Assembly (NCBI RefSeq): GCF_035918315.1
Contig: NZ_CP142146.1
Coordinates: 1,426,001-1,490,000 of the forward strand
Reading direction: 5' to 3'
Length of the DNA stretch: 64,000 nt
Source: Vagococcus jeotgali
GTDB lineage: Bacteria; Bacillota; Bacilli; Lactobacillales; Vagococcaceae
Within the stretch, counting starts at the first letter, position 1. Every line of letters starts with the position of its first letter. Positions 17,153-26,881 of this stretch are shown here, piece by piece. The translations under genes were made by a program, and so were the position numbers. The notes under the pieces were generated by a model. It saw nothing but the letters and a program-made list of their open reading frames with translations. It did not search any database and was not told where the DNA came from.

Positions 17153-18319
17153 ATGGTTGGTATTGATAAAATCAATTTTTACACCCCTAATACATATATC
17201 GATTTAGTAACACTTGCTGAGGCTCGTGGAATTGATCCTGATAAATTTATAATTGGAATTGGGCAATCAAAAATGTCTGTTCCACCAATTAGCCAAGACA
17301 CTGTCACAATGGGGGCAAATGCAGCTTTTCCTATCTTAGAAAAAGCTGATTTAGAGCTGATTGATTTAATTGTTGTGGGCACTGAGTCTGGTATTGATGA
17401 ATCAAAATCTGTTGGGACCTTCATTCATGACTTGTTAGGAGTTCAACCCTTTGCTAAAGCAGTAGAGATCAAACAAGCCTGTTACGGTGCTACTGCTGGT
17501 TTAATGATGGCTGTTGATTACGTTCGTTTGCACCCTGATAGAAAAGCTCTTGTCATTGGTTCTGATATTTCTAGATATGGTTTAGCAACATCTGGTGAGG
17601 TCACACAAGGTGCTGGTGCCATCGCCATGGTTATTAGCTCAAATCCACGTATTCTAGAAATCGAGGGAGAAACTGTCGCACTGACTCAAAATATTTTTGA
17701 CTTTTGGCGCCCAAACTATTCTGATACAGCCATTGTTGATGGGAAGTTTTCAAACGAGGCTTATATTTCTTCATTTCATACCTTATGGGAAGAATTTATG
17801 CGCCGAACTGAATTAAAATTAAGTGATTTTGACGCTTTTTGTTTCCACATGCCTTATACAAAAATGGGCAAAAAAGCGTTGCTACCTATCTTAGAAAATG
17901 AAGACAAAGATTTAGCGAATCAATTAATTTTTAATTATGATTTAGGAACACATTATACAAGGCATATTGGTAATATCTATACTGGTTCTCTTTACTTAAG
18001 TTTAATGTCTTTATTAAATAATCCAGATCATAAACTAACTGCTAAAAGTCGCATTGGGTTCTTTAGTTATGGTTCAGGGGCAGTTGCCGAAATTTTTTCT
18101 GGTGTCTTAGTTCCTGGATTTGAAAAACACCTACTAAAAAAAGAGCAAGAAGAACACTTAGAGAGTCGTATCTCACTATCTATTGATGAGTATGAAGCCT
18201 TATTTAATGAAACAATTCCTAAAGATGATGGTATTCATACTATTAATCGCTCAAAAACTGATAATAGTTTATTTTATTTAAAAGAGATTAATGAACACAA
18301 ACGTATTTACGGAAAATAA
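17153..18319 (+). CDS. mvaS: Hydroxymethylglutaryl-CoA synthase
   Basis: The 388-residue enzyme condenses acetyl-CoA with acetoacetyl-CoA, the second step of the mevalonate pathway. The catalytic Cys110 sits in KQACYGATAGLM, the acid Glu78 in GTESGID, and the catalytic His in FCFHMPYTKMGKKAL. Length is typical. The ATG at 17153 is used because an upstream ATG runs into a stop after three codons. It is followed after 20 bases by mvaA. Confidence 0.97.
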   Translation: MVGIDKINFYTPNTYIDLVTLAEARGIDPDKFIIGIGQSKMSVPPISQDTVTMGANAAFPILEKADLELIDLIVVGTESGIDESKSVGTFIHDLLGVQPFAKAVEIKQACYGATAGLMMAVDYVRLHPDRKALVIGSDISRYGLATSGEVTQGAGAIAMVISSNPRILEIEGETVALTQNIFDFWRPNYSDTAIVDGKFSNEAYISSFHTLWEEFMRRTELKLSDFDAFCFHMPYTKMGKKALLPILENEDKDLANQLIFNYDLGTHYTRHIGNIYTGSLYLSLMSLLNNPDHKLTAKSRIGFFSYGSGAVAEIFSGVLVPGFEKHLLKKEQEEHLESRISLSIDEYEALFNETIPKDDGIHTINRSKTDNSLFYLKEINEHKRIYGK

Positions 18320-18339
18320 TGATAATTGGAGAATAAATC

Positions 18340-19614
18340 ATGACGTCACCTTTCTATAAATTTTACAAAAAATCACGAGAAGAACGATTAGCTATTTTAT
18401 TAAAAGAACATTACTTGACTCCAAATGATTATGATTTATTTTTAAATAACAAGCTCTTAGATGATGATGTAGCAAATGCCTTAATTGAAAATCAACTAAC
18501 TCAGTTCCCTTTACCAATGGGTGTTGCCATGAATTTTATTATTGATGGTGAAAAAAAAGTGATTCCTATGGTTGTTGAGGAGCCTTCTGTTATTGCTGCT
18601 TGTAGTCATGCAGCTAAAATGACTTTGCCTGATGGTATTACTACAAAAGTTCACTCTAGACAAATAATTGGGCAAATTATTTTAAAAGATGTGGTAGATC
18701 ATAAGGAAGCATCTCAAATGATTGATAGTCATTTTAGAGAAATAAAAGAAATAGCAGATAATACTCATCCTTCGATTGTAGCTCGTGGTGGCGGTCTTAA
18801 GAAAATCAAGACTCGCTCGATTAGTGACACTTCTGAGCAAAATTTCTTTACGATTCACTTATTTGTCGACGTACAAAATGCCATGGGTGCAAACATTATT
18901 AATACTATCTTAGAAGGTGTCACCCCTTTTGTTCTTGAATTAATTCAAGGAGCCTCTCTTATGTCTATCCTAAGCAATTACAATACAGATTGTTTAGTGA
19001 GTGCTTCTTGTAAAGTCCCTTTTCTTCAATTAGCACCTAGTGTAGAACAAGGAAAATTAATTGCTGAAAAAATAGCTGAAGCTAGTCTTTATGCTAAACT
19101 AGACCCATACCGAGCAGTGACTCATAATAAAGGGATTATGAATGGGATTGACTCTGTTGTCATTGCCACCGGAAATGACCCTAGAGCCGTCTCAGCAGCT
19201 TCTCACGCTTATGCTAGTCGTCATGGTCAATATGAAGGGATGACTAATTGGTATGTAGTGGAGGATCATTTAATAGGCGAACTGACCTTACCAATGGCTG
19301 TTGGTAGTGTTGGAGGGGCTATTTCGGTACTTCCAATGGCAAAAGCCAATTTAGACCTTCTAGAAGTAAGAGATGCTACTGATTTAGCTCGTATTATTTT
19401 ATCAGTCGGTCTAGCACAAAATCTAGCAGCTCTAAAAGCTCTTGTGAGTGTGGGAATTCAAAAAGGACATATGTCTCTTCATGCTAGTTCCTTGGCCATT
19501 CAAGTCGGAGCTAAAGGGGAAGAAATCGAAGAGGTCACTAAAGCTCTACGCCGTGCTCCTAAGATGAATACTCAAATAGCAAAACATATATTAAACAAGT
19601 TACGTGAAAAATAA
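18340..19614 (+). CDS. mvaA: Hydroxymethylglutaryl-CoA reductase, class II
   Basis: The 424-residue bacterial class II reductase makes mevalonate from HMG-CoA. Catalytic residues are visible in VVEEPSVIAACSHAAK (Glu), THNKGIMNGID (Lys), ATGNDPRAVSAASHAYA (Asp) and GHMSLHASSLA (His). It is a free-standing reductase; in Enterococcus the reductase is fused to thiolase as MvaE. Here the thiolase is encoded separately at 37346-38530. mvaS-mvaA form an operon closed by a terminator. Confidence 0.97.
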   Translation: MTSPFYKFYKKSREERLAILLKEHYLTPNDYDLFLNNKLLDDDVANALIENQLTQFPLPMGVAMNFIIDGEKKVIPMVVEEPSVIAACSHAAKMTLPDGITTKVHSRQIIGQIILKDVVDHKEASQMIDSHFREIKEIADNTHPSIVARGGGLKKIKTRSISDTSEQNFFTIHLFVDVQNAMGANIINTILEGVTPFVLELIQGASLMSILSNYNTDCLVSASCKVPFLQLAPSVEQGKLIAEKIAEASLYAKLDPYRAVTHNKGIMNGIDSVVIATGNDPRAVSAASHAYASRHGQYEGMTNWYVVEDHLIGELTLPMAVGSVGGAISVLPMAKANLDLLEVRDATDLARIILSVGLAQNLAALKALVSVGIQKGHMSLHASSLAIQVGAKGEEIEEVTKALRRAPKMNTQIAKHILNKLREK

Positions 19615-19654
19615 AAAATTGGTGCTGACTATACAGTCAGCACCAATTTTTTAC
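19614..19654. terminator. Bidirectional terminator between mvaA and efaA
   Basis: ATTGGTGCTGACT/AGTCAGCACCAAT is flanked by A and T runs, serving the two convergent operons. Confidence 0.9.
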
Positions 19655-20619
19655 TTAGATTCTTCAATTAAGCCATCATGAATAGTATTTAAATTCCATT
19701 CCATCATTGTGTAATAAGTATCTCCTGTTTCTCCTTCTTTAGCAAGAGAATCAGTAAAAATAGTGTCATAAATAGGGCGTTTTGTTTCTCTTGAGACAGT
19801 TTCCATACTTCTTGGATCCACACTTTGTTCGACAAAAAGGTTAGGGACTTTTGAATCATTTATTTGATCGATAATCTGGCTCATCTGTTCTGGTGTCCCT
19901 TCTTCATGTGTATTGATTTCCCAAATATAGCCAGCTTTTAGACCATATGCTTTAGAGAAATATTTAAATGCCCCTTCACTCGTAACTAAAAAGGCTTGAT
20001 CATCTGGAATATCATTAAAACGATTCAGATTATCTTCATGTAATTTTTTCAATGTTTCCGTATAATAAGTAGCATTTTTTTCATAATCTTCTTTGTGTTT
20101 TGGGTCTTTTTCAACCAAAACATCTTTAATGTTTTCCACATAAGTTATCCCATTTGCTAAAGATAACCAAGCATGAGGATCTTGTTTTGATTCTTGACCT
20201 TCTGTTGATAAATAAAGCGGCTCGACATTTTTACTTGCAACAAAATAATCTTCATTTTCTTTCTTTTTACTTGTTTGCATTAACTTGTTAAACCAGCCAT
20301 TACCGCCCGTTTCTAAATTTAAACCATTGTAAAAAATAATGTCAGCATCTGTAGATTTTGAAATATCTTCAGGTAATGGCTCATACTCATGAGGATCAGT
20401 TCCTCGCTCCACAATACTGTGGACGACAACGTGGTCTCCTCCTACATTTTCAATCATATCAGCTAAAATTGAGTTGGTCGCGACAACTTGTAACACGTCC
20501 CCTTGTTGCTCACTAGATATTGCGGTATCTTCCTTATACTGGTTGCCCTTACATCCAGTTAGTACTCCTATTCCTAGTAGTACGGTTAAACCTGCTAAAA
20601 ATACTTTAGTCTTCTTCAT
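19651..20619 (-). CDS. efaA: Mn/Zn ABC transporter substrate-binding lipoprotein
   Basis: The 322-residue cluster A-I solute-binding lipoprotein is related to EfaA, PsaA and MntA. A signal peptide ends in the lipobox LTGCKGN (Cys about 23). Metal ligands are expected in DPHEYEPLP, QDPHAWLS, the Glu in TSEGAFKYF and the Asp in PIYDTIFTDS. The absence of a long His-rich loop favours manganese over zinc. The gene overlaps the permease gene by 14 bases, giving the order ATPase-permease-binding protein as in efaCBA. Confidence 0.92.
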   Translation of the reverse strand: MKKTKVFLAGLTVLLGIGVLTGCKGNQYKEDTAISSEQQGDVLQVVATNSILADMIENVGGDHVVVHSIVERGTDPHEYEPLPEDISKSTDADIIFYNGLNLETGGNGWFNKLMQTSKKKENEDYFVASKNVEPLYLSTEGQESKQDPHAWLSLANGITYVENIKDVLVEKDPKHKEDYEKNATYYTETLKKLHEDNLNRFNDIPDDQAFLVTSEGAFKYFSKAYGLKAGYIWEINTHEEGTPEQMSQIIDQINDSKVPNLFVEQSVDPRSMETVSRETKRPIYDTIFTDSLAKEGETGDTYYTMMEWNLNTIHDGLIEESK

Positions 20620-21463
20620 TAATCAGATCCTCTTTTCTTTTAAAAATAAATCCTTGTTTTGGTGAAAATATAAATGCTATGATAAAGAATACAACTGTTG
20701 TTAAAACAATCGTTGCTCCTGAAGCCAAATTATATGTATAACTAAATAATAAACCAATGACAGCACTAATTACCCCAATTGAGCTAGCTATGACAATCAT
20801 CACAGATAATTTATCTGTTAATAGAAAAGCTGTAGCAGCAGGTGTTATTAGCATAGCTACTACCAGTATTGTTCCCACTGTTTGAAGAGATGACACGGCA
20901 ACTAGTGTTAAAAAAAACATTAAAGCATAATGAATAACCTGTACTTTTAAACCATATGCTTTTGCCATTGTTGGATCAAAAGAGCTGACGAGTAATTCTT
21001 TATAAAAAATGATGACAAATAATATCACAACAACTGCCACACCTAGTGTTGTATACATATCACTTGGCCTTACTGCTAAAACGTTACCAAATAAAATATG
21101 GTATAAATCCGTGGAGCTCTCAGCTAGTGAAATCATAATAATTCCTAGAGCTAAGAAGGAACTAAAAACAATCCCTATGGCTGTATCATTTTTTAATTTA
21201 CTTTTTTGTGTCACAAATCCAATCAGACCAGCTGCCAGTATTCCAAATAAAGATGCCCCTATCATATAATTAGCACCTAACATATAAGACATAGCCACGC
21301 CTGGTAGTACCGCATGAGAAATAGCATCCCCCATTAAAGACATAGCTCTTAAAATAATAAAACTACCAATCACTCCTGATACAATTCCTACAATAACTGA
21401 AGTAATTAGAGCATATTGTAAAAACTCATACTTCATTAATCCTTCTATAAAATGTGATATCAT
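20606..21463 (-). CDS. efaB: Mn/Zn ABC transporter permease
   Basis: The 285-residue integral membrane protein of the ABC-3 family has about eight hydrophobic segments and the family motif LMGDAISHAVLPGVAMSYM near residue 40. It forms the membrane channel for the metal delivered by the lipoprotein. Its start codon overlaps the ATPase stop by one base, indicating translational coupling. Confidence 0.92.
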   Translation of the reverse strand: MISHFIEGLMKYEFLQYALITSVIVGIVSGVIGSFIILRAMSLMGDAISHAVLPGVAMSYMLGANYMIGASLFGILAAGLIGFVTQKSKLKNDTAIGIVFSSFLALGIIMISLAESSTDLYHILFGNVLAVRPSDMYTTLGVAVVVILFVIIFYKELLVSSFDPTMAKAYGLKVQVIHYALMFFLTLVAVSSLQTVGTILVVAMLITPAATAFLLTDKLSVMIVIASSIGVISAVIGLLFSYTYNLASGATIVLTTVVFFIIAFIFSPKQGFIFKRKEDLINEED

Positions 21464-22236
21464 TAATCATTCACTCCTTTAATTACAATCTCACCCATTG
21501 TTTCACCATATGCTTGTTGGATGAACTTAGTTTTAAATACATCTTTAACTGGACCTGAAGCAATTAGTTTTTGATTTAAAATGATTAAGTTATCAAAATA
21601 TTCTTTTGTTTTATGTAAGTCATGGTGAACTATCACTATCGTTTTTCCTTCTCCTTGTAATTGCTTTAAAATGGATACTATAACTTTCTCACTAACCATA
21701 TCAATTCCTACAAAAGGCTCATCTAAAAAGATAATATCTGCCTCTTGGGCTAGGGCTCTAGCAATAAAAACTCGCTGTAATTGTCCACCTGATAAGTTAC
21801 CAATTTGCCTTTTTGCAAACCTTTCCATCTTTACTTGTTTCAAACAAGTTAATACTTTTTCTCTATCTTCTTTTTTAGGACTTTTAAACAAACCAAGTTT
21901 TGGATAAGTACCAAGTAAAACGACTTTTTCTACTGTAATTGGAAAAGTTAAATCAATGGCACTACGTTGTTCTACATAAGCTATTTCTTTTCTGTACTCA
22001 TCTATGGCGTTATTATTAATCTCAACTTCTCCAGACTCGACTTTAATTAGTCCGATGATTCCTTTTAATAAAGTAGATTTCCCAGCACCATTTGGGCCAA
22101 TAATCCCAGTTATTTTTCCTGGCTCAATGGCTAAACTAATATCTTCAATAGCTTTTTTGTGCTGATAAGCAACTGTTAAATCTTTTATATAAATCGTCTG
22201 TCTTAAGGCAGACTCTTGATGATTTCTTTTGTTCAT
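21463..22236 (-). CDS. efaC: Mn/Zn ABC transporter ATP-binding protein
   Basis: The 257-residue ATPase has Walker A GPNGAGKST, the signature LSGGQLQRVFIARAL, Walker B IIFLDEPF and the switch His in VHHDL. It is the first gene of the operon. Upstream on the minus strand lie a DtxR/MntR-like operator and a promoter whose -35 is provided by IS30 copy 1. Confidence 0.94.
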   Translation of the reverse strand: MNKRNHQESALRQTIYIKDLTVAYQHKKAIEDISLAIEPGKITGIIGPNGAGKSTLLKGIIGLIKVESGEVEINNNAIDEYRKEIAYVEQRSAIDLTFPITVEKVVLLGTYPKLGLFKSPKKEDREKVLTCLKQVKMERFAKRQIGNLSGGQLQRVFIARALAQEADIIFLDEPFVGIDMVSEKVIVSILKQLQGEGKTIVIVHHDLHKTKEYFDNLIILNQKLIASGPVKDVFKTKFIQQAYGETMGEIVIKGVND

Positions 22237-22270
22237 GTCAATCCTCTACTTTCACACACCTAGAATTTTT

Positions 22271-22286
22271 TTTAGGCTAACCTAAA
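22271..22286. promoter_or_regulatory. DtxR/MntR-type operator of the efaCBA operon
   Basis: TTTAGGCTAACCTAAA is a near-perfect palindrome of the form bound by DtxR/MntR/ScaR metal-dependent repressors. It lies immediately downstream of the predicted transcription start, so a metal-loaded repressor would block the operon. The likely regulator is encoded at 50235-50888. Confidence 0.8.
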
Positions 22287-22297
22287 ACTGTATAGTT

Positions 22298-22326
22298 ATT
22301 ATAACAAATAAGAATCTAAATTGCAA
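22298..22326 (-). promoter_or_regulatory. Hybrid efaCBA promoter, -35 inside IS30
   Basis: Read on the minus strand, TTGCAA (22326-22321) lies within the end of IS30 copy 1 and TATAAT (22303-22298) in the native flank, with a 17-base spacer. In the uninterrupted sequence, reconstructed from the right flank, TTGTGA would have occupied the same -35 position. Confidence 0.65.
22302..22315. repeat. Left 14-bp direct repeat of IS30 copy 1
   Basis: TAACAAATAAGAAT is repeated exactly at 23556-23569. Confidence 0.85.
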
Positions 22327-23555
22327 CATTAAGTTAGCCACTCTGGTAAAAATATCTAAATATCAGTGTTATTTTATTGAACCCCTTACTTACCAACATG
22401 TTTTGATCTTTAGATTTTGAATTTCTTCTAAAAATAATGTTGCTGGTTGTCTATAGTCTAAAATTTTACGCGGCAAAAGATTAACTTTTTCAGTAGCCAG
22501 TTGTATGAACTGCTTTGAGTAGTGACAGATAGGCGTTCCTTTCGGAACAAATTGCCGTAATAAACCATTATGTCTTTCGTTTGTTCCTCGTTCCCAAGAT
22601 GAATAAGGGTGAGCAAAGTAGATATCAGTCATTTGTTGCAGAGTATCATCAAGTGAGCTAAATTCACTGCCATTATCAGCAGTAATCGATTGAAATATGC
22701 TACTAAATCGGGCTCTTCCAAACTCATATTTTAACTGTTTAATAGCGTAACTAACAGACTCTTCAGTATGATCATCTAGAACAACAGTAATCATGTAGCG
22801 AGTTTTTCTTTCAACAAGTGTAAGTAGAGCATTATCATCTTTAGATTTTGAACCAATGACACTGTCTATTTCCCAATGACCAAACTCTTGTCTAGAATCA
22901 ATTTTGCTAGGTCGTTCATCAATTGATTTTCCAAGAGCTTTTTTATGCTGACGACTTCTTTTCTTTTTAGGTGATAGTCTAACTTTCATCTTGAGGTGAT
23001 GATTTCTGACTGGTAAAAAACCTTTATCAATATAGTTATAAAGTGTCTTAGTAGAAACAATAGGTTTATCCCAAGTCCCTAAAGACTTGATAAAGCCAAC
23101 AATTGCATCTGGTGACCAATTAAAGTCTATCATTTGTTTACAAGCATAATTAATAAAATCAACAGCACTAACTAGCTTAGATTTCGAACCACAGCGTTTC
23201 CTGTTTTCTATGTATTTAGCTTGCCCCGTATCAGCAAAATAGAGTTGTTTAGGTTTCTTATTTTCTTTGATTTGCGTGGTCGTTCCTCGTTTAAGCTCAT
23301 TACTTATTGTTTGATGGTGTCGGCCTAATCGTCTACCAATTTCTCTATTAGAGTCTCCCATATTATGCCAAACTTCAATAAGCTGCCTTTCCTTTAAGGA
23401 AAGATGTTTATAACTAGATGTCTTTGTGTTATTCTTAATTTTCACCATGATAAAAATTCCTTTCGTTGTTGGGTAGTTACTTCAATGATACACGAATTTT
23501 TACCATGGTGTTTTTTTATTATTTTAGAGTGGCTAACTTGATTTTACAACTAAGC
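22316..23555 (-). mobile_element. IS30-family insertion sequence, copy 1 (1240 bp)
   Basis: The element is flanked by a perfect 14-bp direct repeat. Its terminal inverted repeats are imperfect at the tips and perfect over the inner segment AAGTTAGCCACTCT. It carries one intact transposase gene on the minus strand. Copy 2 (43646-44885) has the same length, orientation and sequence apart from one silent base (22996 versus 44326). It sits upstream of the manganese transporter operon. Confidence 0.9.
22390..23448 (-). CDS. IS30-family transposase (copy 1)
   Basis: The 352-residue transposase has an N-terminal helix-turn-helix (HLSLKERQLIEVWHNMG and REIGRRLGRHHQTISNEL) and a DDE catalytic core: Asp in WEIDSVIGSK, Asp in TADNGSEFSS and Glu in SSWERGTNERHNGLLRQF. 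It looks intact and therefore possibly active. Its protein sequence is identical to that of copy 2. Confidence 0.96.
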   Translation of the reverse strand: MVKIKNNTKTSSYKHLSLKERQLIEVWHNMGDSNREIGRRLGRHHQTISNELKRGTTTQIKENKKPKQLYFADTGQAKYIENRKRCGSKSKLVSAVDFINYACKQMIDFNWSPDAIVGFIKSLGTWDKPIVSTKTLYNYIDKGFLPVRNHHLKMKVRLSPKKKRSRQHKKALGKSIDERPSKIDSRQEFGHWEIDSVIGSKSKDDNALLTLVERKTRYMITVVLDDHTEESVSYAIKQLKYEFGRARFSSIFQSITADNGSEFSSLDDTLQQMTDIYFAHPYSSWERGTNERHNGLLRQFVPKGTPICHYSKQFIQLATEKVNLLPRKILDYRQPATLFLEEIQNLKIKTCW

Positions 23556-23569
23556 TAACAAATAAGAAT
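23556..23569. repeat. Right 14-bp direct repeat of IS30 copy 1
   Basis: TAACAAATAAGAAT is identical to 22302-22315. Confidence 0.85.
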
Positions 23570-23701
23570 GATAATCACAACTATTTAGAAAAATGTTCAA
23601 ATTTTGTTCTTATTTTCTACTAGTTTACTTGTGGAATCCTAACAAATACTGTAGAATTAAGTTAACGGATTTAAGATAACAAGAAGAAAGGAGGGATACC
23701 T

Positions 23702-24112
23702 GTGGAAAATGATGAACAAGTTCAAACAAAACATAGTGAAACAGGACAAGTCGGGCGCTACGTCGTTTGGGGAATTGTCACAGTTATTTTTAATATTTAT
23801 CTTTTTTATTTGCTATATACAAAAACTAACATGAATTATCAACTTGCCAATATTATTGATTGGTTCTTCACTGTTATTTTTGCTTTTATCGTGAACAAAT
23901 TATTTGTTTTTAAATCTAAATCTACAGCACTATTTAAAGAGGTTATCTCTTTTTTTGGGACAAGAGTTTTATCTCTAGTTCTTGAGCTGATTTTACTTTG
24001 GCTATTTGTTTCTATTTTAACAATTAACCCAACTATTAGTAAAATTATTGGCCACGTGGCCGCTCTAGTATTAAACTTTTTTTTAAGTAAACTTCTATTT
24101 ATGAAAATATAA
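23702..24112 (+). CDS. GtrA family membrane protein
   Basis: The 136-residue protein has four hydrophobic segments and the GtrA signature GRYVVWGIVTVIFNIYL and VNKLFVFKSKS. The start is a GTG at 23702, seven bases after AAAGGAGGG. It probably takes part in lipid-linked sugar translocation, but no glycosyltransferase lies nearby. IS30 copy 1 lies just upstream and may have displaced or replaced part of its promoter region. Confidence 0.82.
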   Translation: MENDEQVQTKHSETGQVGRYVVWGIVTVIFNIYLFYLLYTKTNMNYQLANIIDWFFTVIFAFIVNKLFVFKSKSTALFKEVISFFGTRVLSLVLELILLWLFVSILTINPTISKIIGHVAALVLNFFLSKLLFMKI

Positions 24113-24152
24113 AAACAATGCTAGGTCAATAGCTGATATTGTTTTGGTAGAC

Positions 24153-24188
24153 AAAAAAAGAGGGTGACTCAGCGTCATCCTCTTTTCT
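24153..24188. terminator. Bidirectional terminator between gtrA-like and DUF1846 genes
   Basis: GAGGGTGAC/GTCATCCTC is flanked by A7 and TTTT, serving the convergent genes. Confidence 0.8.
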
Positions 24189-24192
24189 TTAA

Positions 24193-25707
24193 CTAGATAT
24201 AAAATAGATTCTCTGATGAAAAGACAGCATCACTTGTGACATCCATTCCTAATTTTTTCAATATTTGCTCATCATCTTTATTTAAAATAACTGTAGAGTG
24301 AGCTTGTACACCTTCTAATTTAGATAATTGTTTATAAGCAAGTTCAGCAGTTGGATTGGTTACTGCACTGATAGATAAAGCAATTAAAACTTCATTAGCA
24401 TTTAAAGCAATCATTTTATTGTTCAATTCTTCTACTTTCATTTTTTGAATTGTCTCTAAAATAGCAGGAGATAATAACAGAATGTCATCTGATATATTCC
24501 CTAAATATTTAATCGAATTCAAAATGGCTGCAGCCGAGGCATCCATTAAAACTGATGAACGTCCTGTGATCATGTGTCCATCCTCTAATTCAAAGGCCAC
24601 AGCCGAAATAGGATTAATATTGCCAACATACTCTTCACGATTTTTTATACTCTCAGCATACTCTCTTGCTGGAATCACTGGTTTACGGTCCTCTTTTTTA
24701 AGTTCCATCTCTTCCATGATTAATTGAATACGATTAACAACTTCCTCATCTACCATACCACGTTTAAAGAAACATTCTGTGTCAAAGCAACGACGAATGA
24801 TTTCTTCCTTAGAAGCTTCTTTTACAACGTCATCATCACTAATACTAAAGCCTACACGATTCACACCCATATCAGTCGGTGATTTAAATTCTGCTTCTTG
24901 ATTTGTAATACGCTCAATAATACGCTTAATAACTGGAAAAGTTTCAATATCACGGTTGTAGTTTACTGCAACTTCCCCGTAAGCTTCATAATGAAAAGAA
25001 TCTATCATATTTACATCTTTTAAATCAACTGTTGCTGCTTCATAAGCAATGTTTAGCGGGTGCTTTAATGGGATATTCCAAACTGGGAAAGTTTCAAATT
25101 TAGAATAGCCTGCGATACGACCTAATCTACTTTCATGATAAATCTGGCTTAAACTTGTTGCAAGTTTACCACTTCCGGCACCAGGAGCTGTTACCACAAC
25201 AATTGGTTTAGTTGTTGGAATATAAGGATTTTTACCAAATCCTTCTTCACTCACAATTTGATCAATATTATATGGATAGCCCTCAATCGCCTCATGAGTG
25301 TACACTTTAATATTACGTTTTTCTAATTTATTAATAAATACTTTAGTTGCAGGTTGACCACTATATCTTGTAATTAATACACTATTAACTGATAAACCGT
25401 ACTCATTAAATTCATCAATTGATTTTAAAATATCCATGTCATAAGTAATACCATAATCACCACGAATTTTATTTCTTTCGATATCTCCTGCATAGGCACA
25501 AATAATGACTTCAGCTTTATCTTTTAATTTTTGTAAAATTTTTATTTTTGAATCTTCATCAAATCCAGGTAGAACACGTTTGGCATGTTTATCCCCTATC
25601 AACTTACCACCAAATTCTAAATATAATTTATCGTAGTTATTAACTCTTTCTAAAATAAATTTTGATTGTTCCTCAATATACTTATCTGAATTAAATCCTA
25701 TTTTCAT
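24193..25707 (-). CDS. DUF1846 family protein
   Basis: The 504-residue protein belongs to the DUF1846 family, conserved in many Firmicutes, with a structural resemblance to a phosphate- or nucleotide-binding enzyme but no firmly assigned reaction. Recognisable stretches are [38 protein letters not shown] and the glycine-rich [20 protein letters not shown] near residue 170, which looks like a phosphate-binding loop. Length is normal. It lies upstream of a convergent terminator and follows tdh on the same strand after 41 bases, so the two may be cotranscribed. Confidence 0.85.
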   Translation of the reverse strand: MKIGFNSDKYIEEQSKFILERVNNYDKLYLEFGGKLIGDKHAKRVLPGFDEDSKIKILQKLKDKAEVIICAYAGDIERNKIRGDYGITYDMDILKSIDEFNEYGLSVNSVLITRYSGQPATKVFINKLEKRNIKVYTHEAIEGYPYNIDQIVSEEGFGKNPYIPTTKPIVVVTAPGAGSGKLATSLSQIYHESRLGRIAGYSKFETFPVWNIPLKHPLNIAYEAATVDLKDVNMIDSFHYEAYGEVAVNYNRDIETFPVIKRIIERITNQEAEFKSPTDMGVNRVGFSISDDDVVKEASKEEIIRRCFDTECFFKRGMVDEEVVNRIQLIMEEMELKKEDRKPVIPAREYAESIKNREEYVGNINPISAVAFELEDGHMITGRSSVLMDASAAAILNSIKYLGNISDDILLLSPAILETIQKMKVEELNNKMIALNANEVLIALSISAVTNPTAELAYKQLSKLEGVQAHSTVILNKDDEQILKKLGMDVTSDAVFSSENLFYI

Positions 25708-25748
25708 TTTCCGTTTCCCCCTGAATGTTGTGTTTACTTAGCTAATTT

Positions 25749-26702
25749 TTACTTACTCAGTTTTGCTTCAAGTTTTTCTAACATATCACATGTCATTGCA
25801 TCTAAATCATACTTAGGTATGAATCCCCACTCTTCTTTAGCGCACTCACAATCAATATGATCTGGCCAAGAATTAGCAATCTGTTGTAACTTTTGATTTA
25901 CTTTATAATCCATAGTAAAATCTGGCCTTATTTTTTTAATGCTTGCTTCTATCAACACTGGATCAAAGGACATAGCAGATACATTAAAAGCATTACGATG
26001 TCTTAACTTAGTTGGCTCTGCTTTAAGAAGCATCATAATCGCATCAATTGCATCTGGCATATACATCATATCCATAAATGTTCCAGCTTCTAAAGGACAA
26101 GTGTAATGGTTATTTTTTAATGCCTCATAATAAATTTCCACAGCATAATCTGTTGTCCCACCACCTGGAAGTGCATCATAAGAAATTAAACCTGGAAACC
26201 TCAAACTTCTTGTGTCTACACCAAACTTAGTATAATAATAATCACAAAGTAATTCCCCTGATACCTTTGTAATACCATACATTGTTTCAGGTCGTTGCAG
26301 AGTATCTTGCGGGGTATCATTCTTTGGTGTACTTGGACCAAAAGCACCAATTGAACTTGGTGTAAAAAACTTCAAGTCTAACTTTCTAGATACTTCCAAA
26401 GCATTTGTTAGCCCCGTCATATTAATATACCACGCATCTTGAGGTCTATCTTCTGCCACAGATGACAAGAGTGAGGCCAAATGAATCATCGTATCAGCCT
26501 GAAATTCAGTAGCTAGTTCATACATTTTCTCAGCATCAAGTACATCTAATACTTCAAATACCCCGTTTTCCACAATAGGATTGCCTTCTGGTTGCCTGAT
26601 ATCTGTTGCTAATACGCAATCTACTCCCAGCTCACTTCTTAACCTACTAACAATCTCTACTCCAATTTGGCCTAAAGCCCCTGTCACCATTACACGCTTC
26701 AT
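25749..26702 (-). CDS. tdh: L-threonine 3-dehydrogenase, SDR type
   Basis: The 317-residue extended SDR enzyme oxidises L-threonine to 2-amino-3-ketobutyrate with NAD. The Rossmann motif GALGQIG lies at the N terminus and the active site shows the Ser in TPSSIGAFGP and Tyr-x3-Lys in MYGITKVSGE. This is the epimerase-like Tdh, distinct from the zinc-dependent E. coli enzyme. It lies near kbl, which uses the product, giving a threonine-to-glycine plus acetyl-CoA route. Confidence 0.9.
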   Translation of the reverse strand: MKRVMVTGALGQIGVEIVSRLRSELGVDCVLATDIRQPEGNPIVENGVFEVLDVLDAEKMYELATEFQADTMIHLASLLSSVAEDRPQDAWYINMTGLTNALEVSRKLDLKFFTPSSIGAFGPSTPKNDTPQDTLQRPETMYGITKVSGELLCDYYYTKFGVDTRSLRFPGLISYDALPGGGTTDYAVEIYYEALKNNHYTCPLEAGTFMDMMYMPDAIDAIMMLLKAEPTKLRHRNAFNVSAMSFDPVLIEASIKKIRPDFTMDYKVNQKLQQIANSWPDHIDCECAKEEWGFIPKYDLDAMTCDMLEKLEAKLSK

Positions 26703-26846
26703 ACTTTTTCACCTTTCCTTAAACTAAGCTCTTTGACGTCACAAGGGCTTAGTTATTAATAAAAAATAACATTAACATATAAACTCATGATGAAGAAAAA
26801 CTTTATTTTCCTTTTCATTATGGGAGTCTCGTACTAAAAATAAGAA

Positions 26847-26881
26847 AAGCTCCCCTATTCAATTATGAATAAGGGAGCTTG
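26847..26881 (-). terminator. Terminator of kbl
   Basis: AAGCTCCCTTATTC/GAATAGGGGAGCTT on the minus strand is followed by TTCTTATTTTT, so tdh probably has its own promoter in the remaining gap. Confidence 0.75.
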
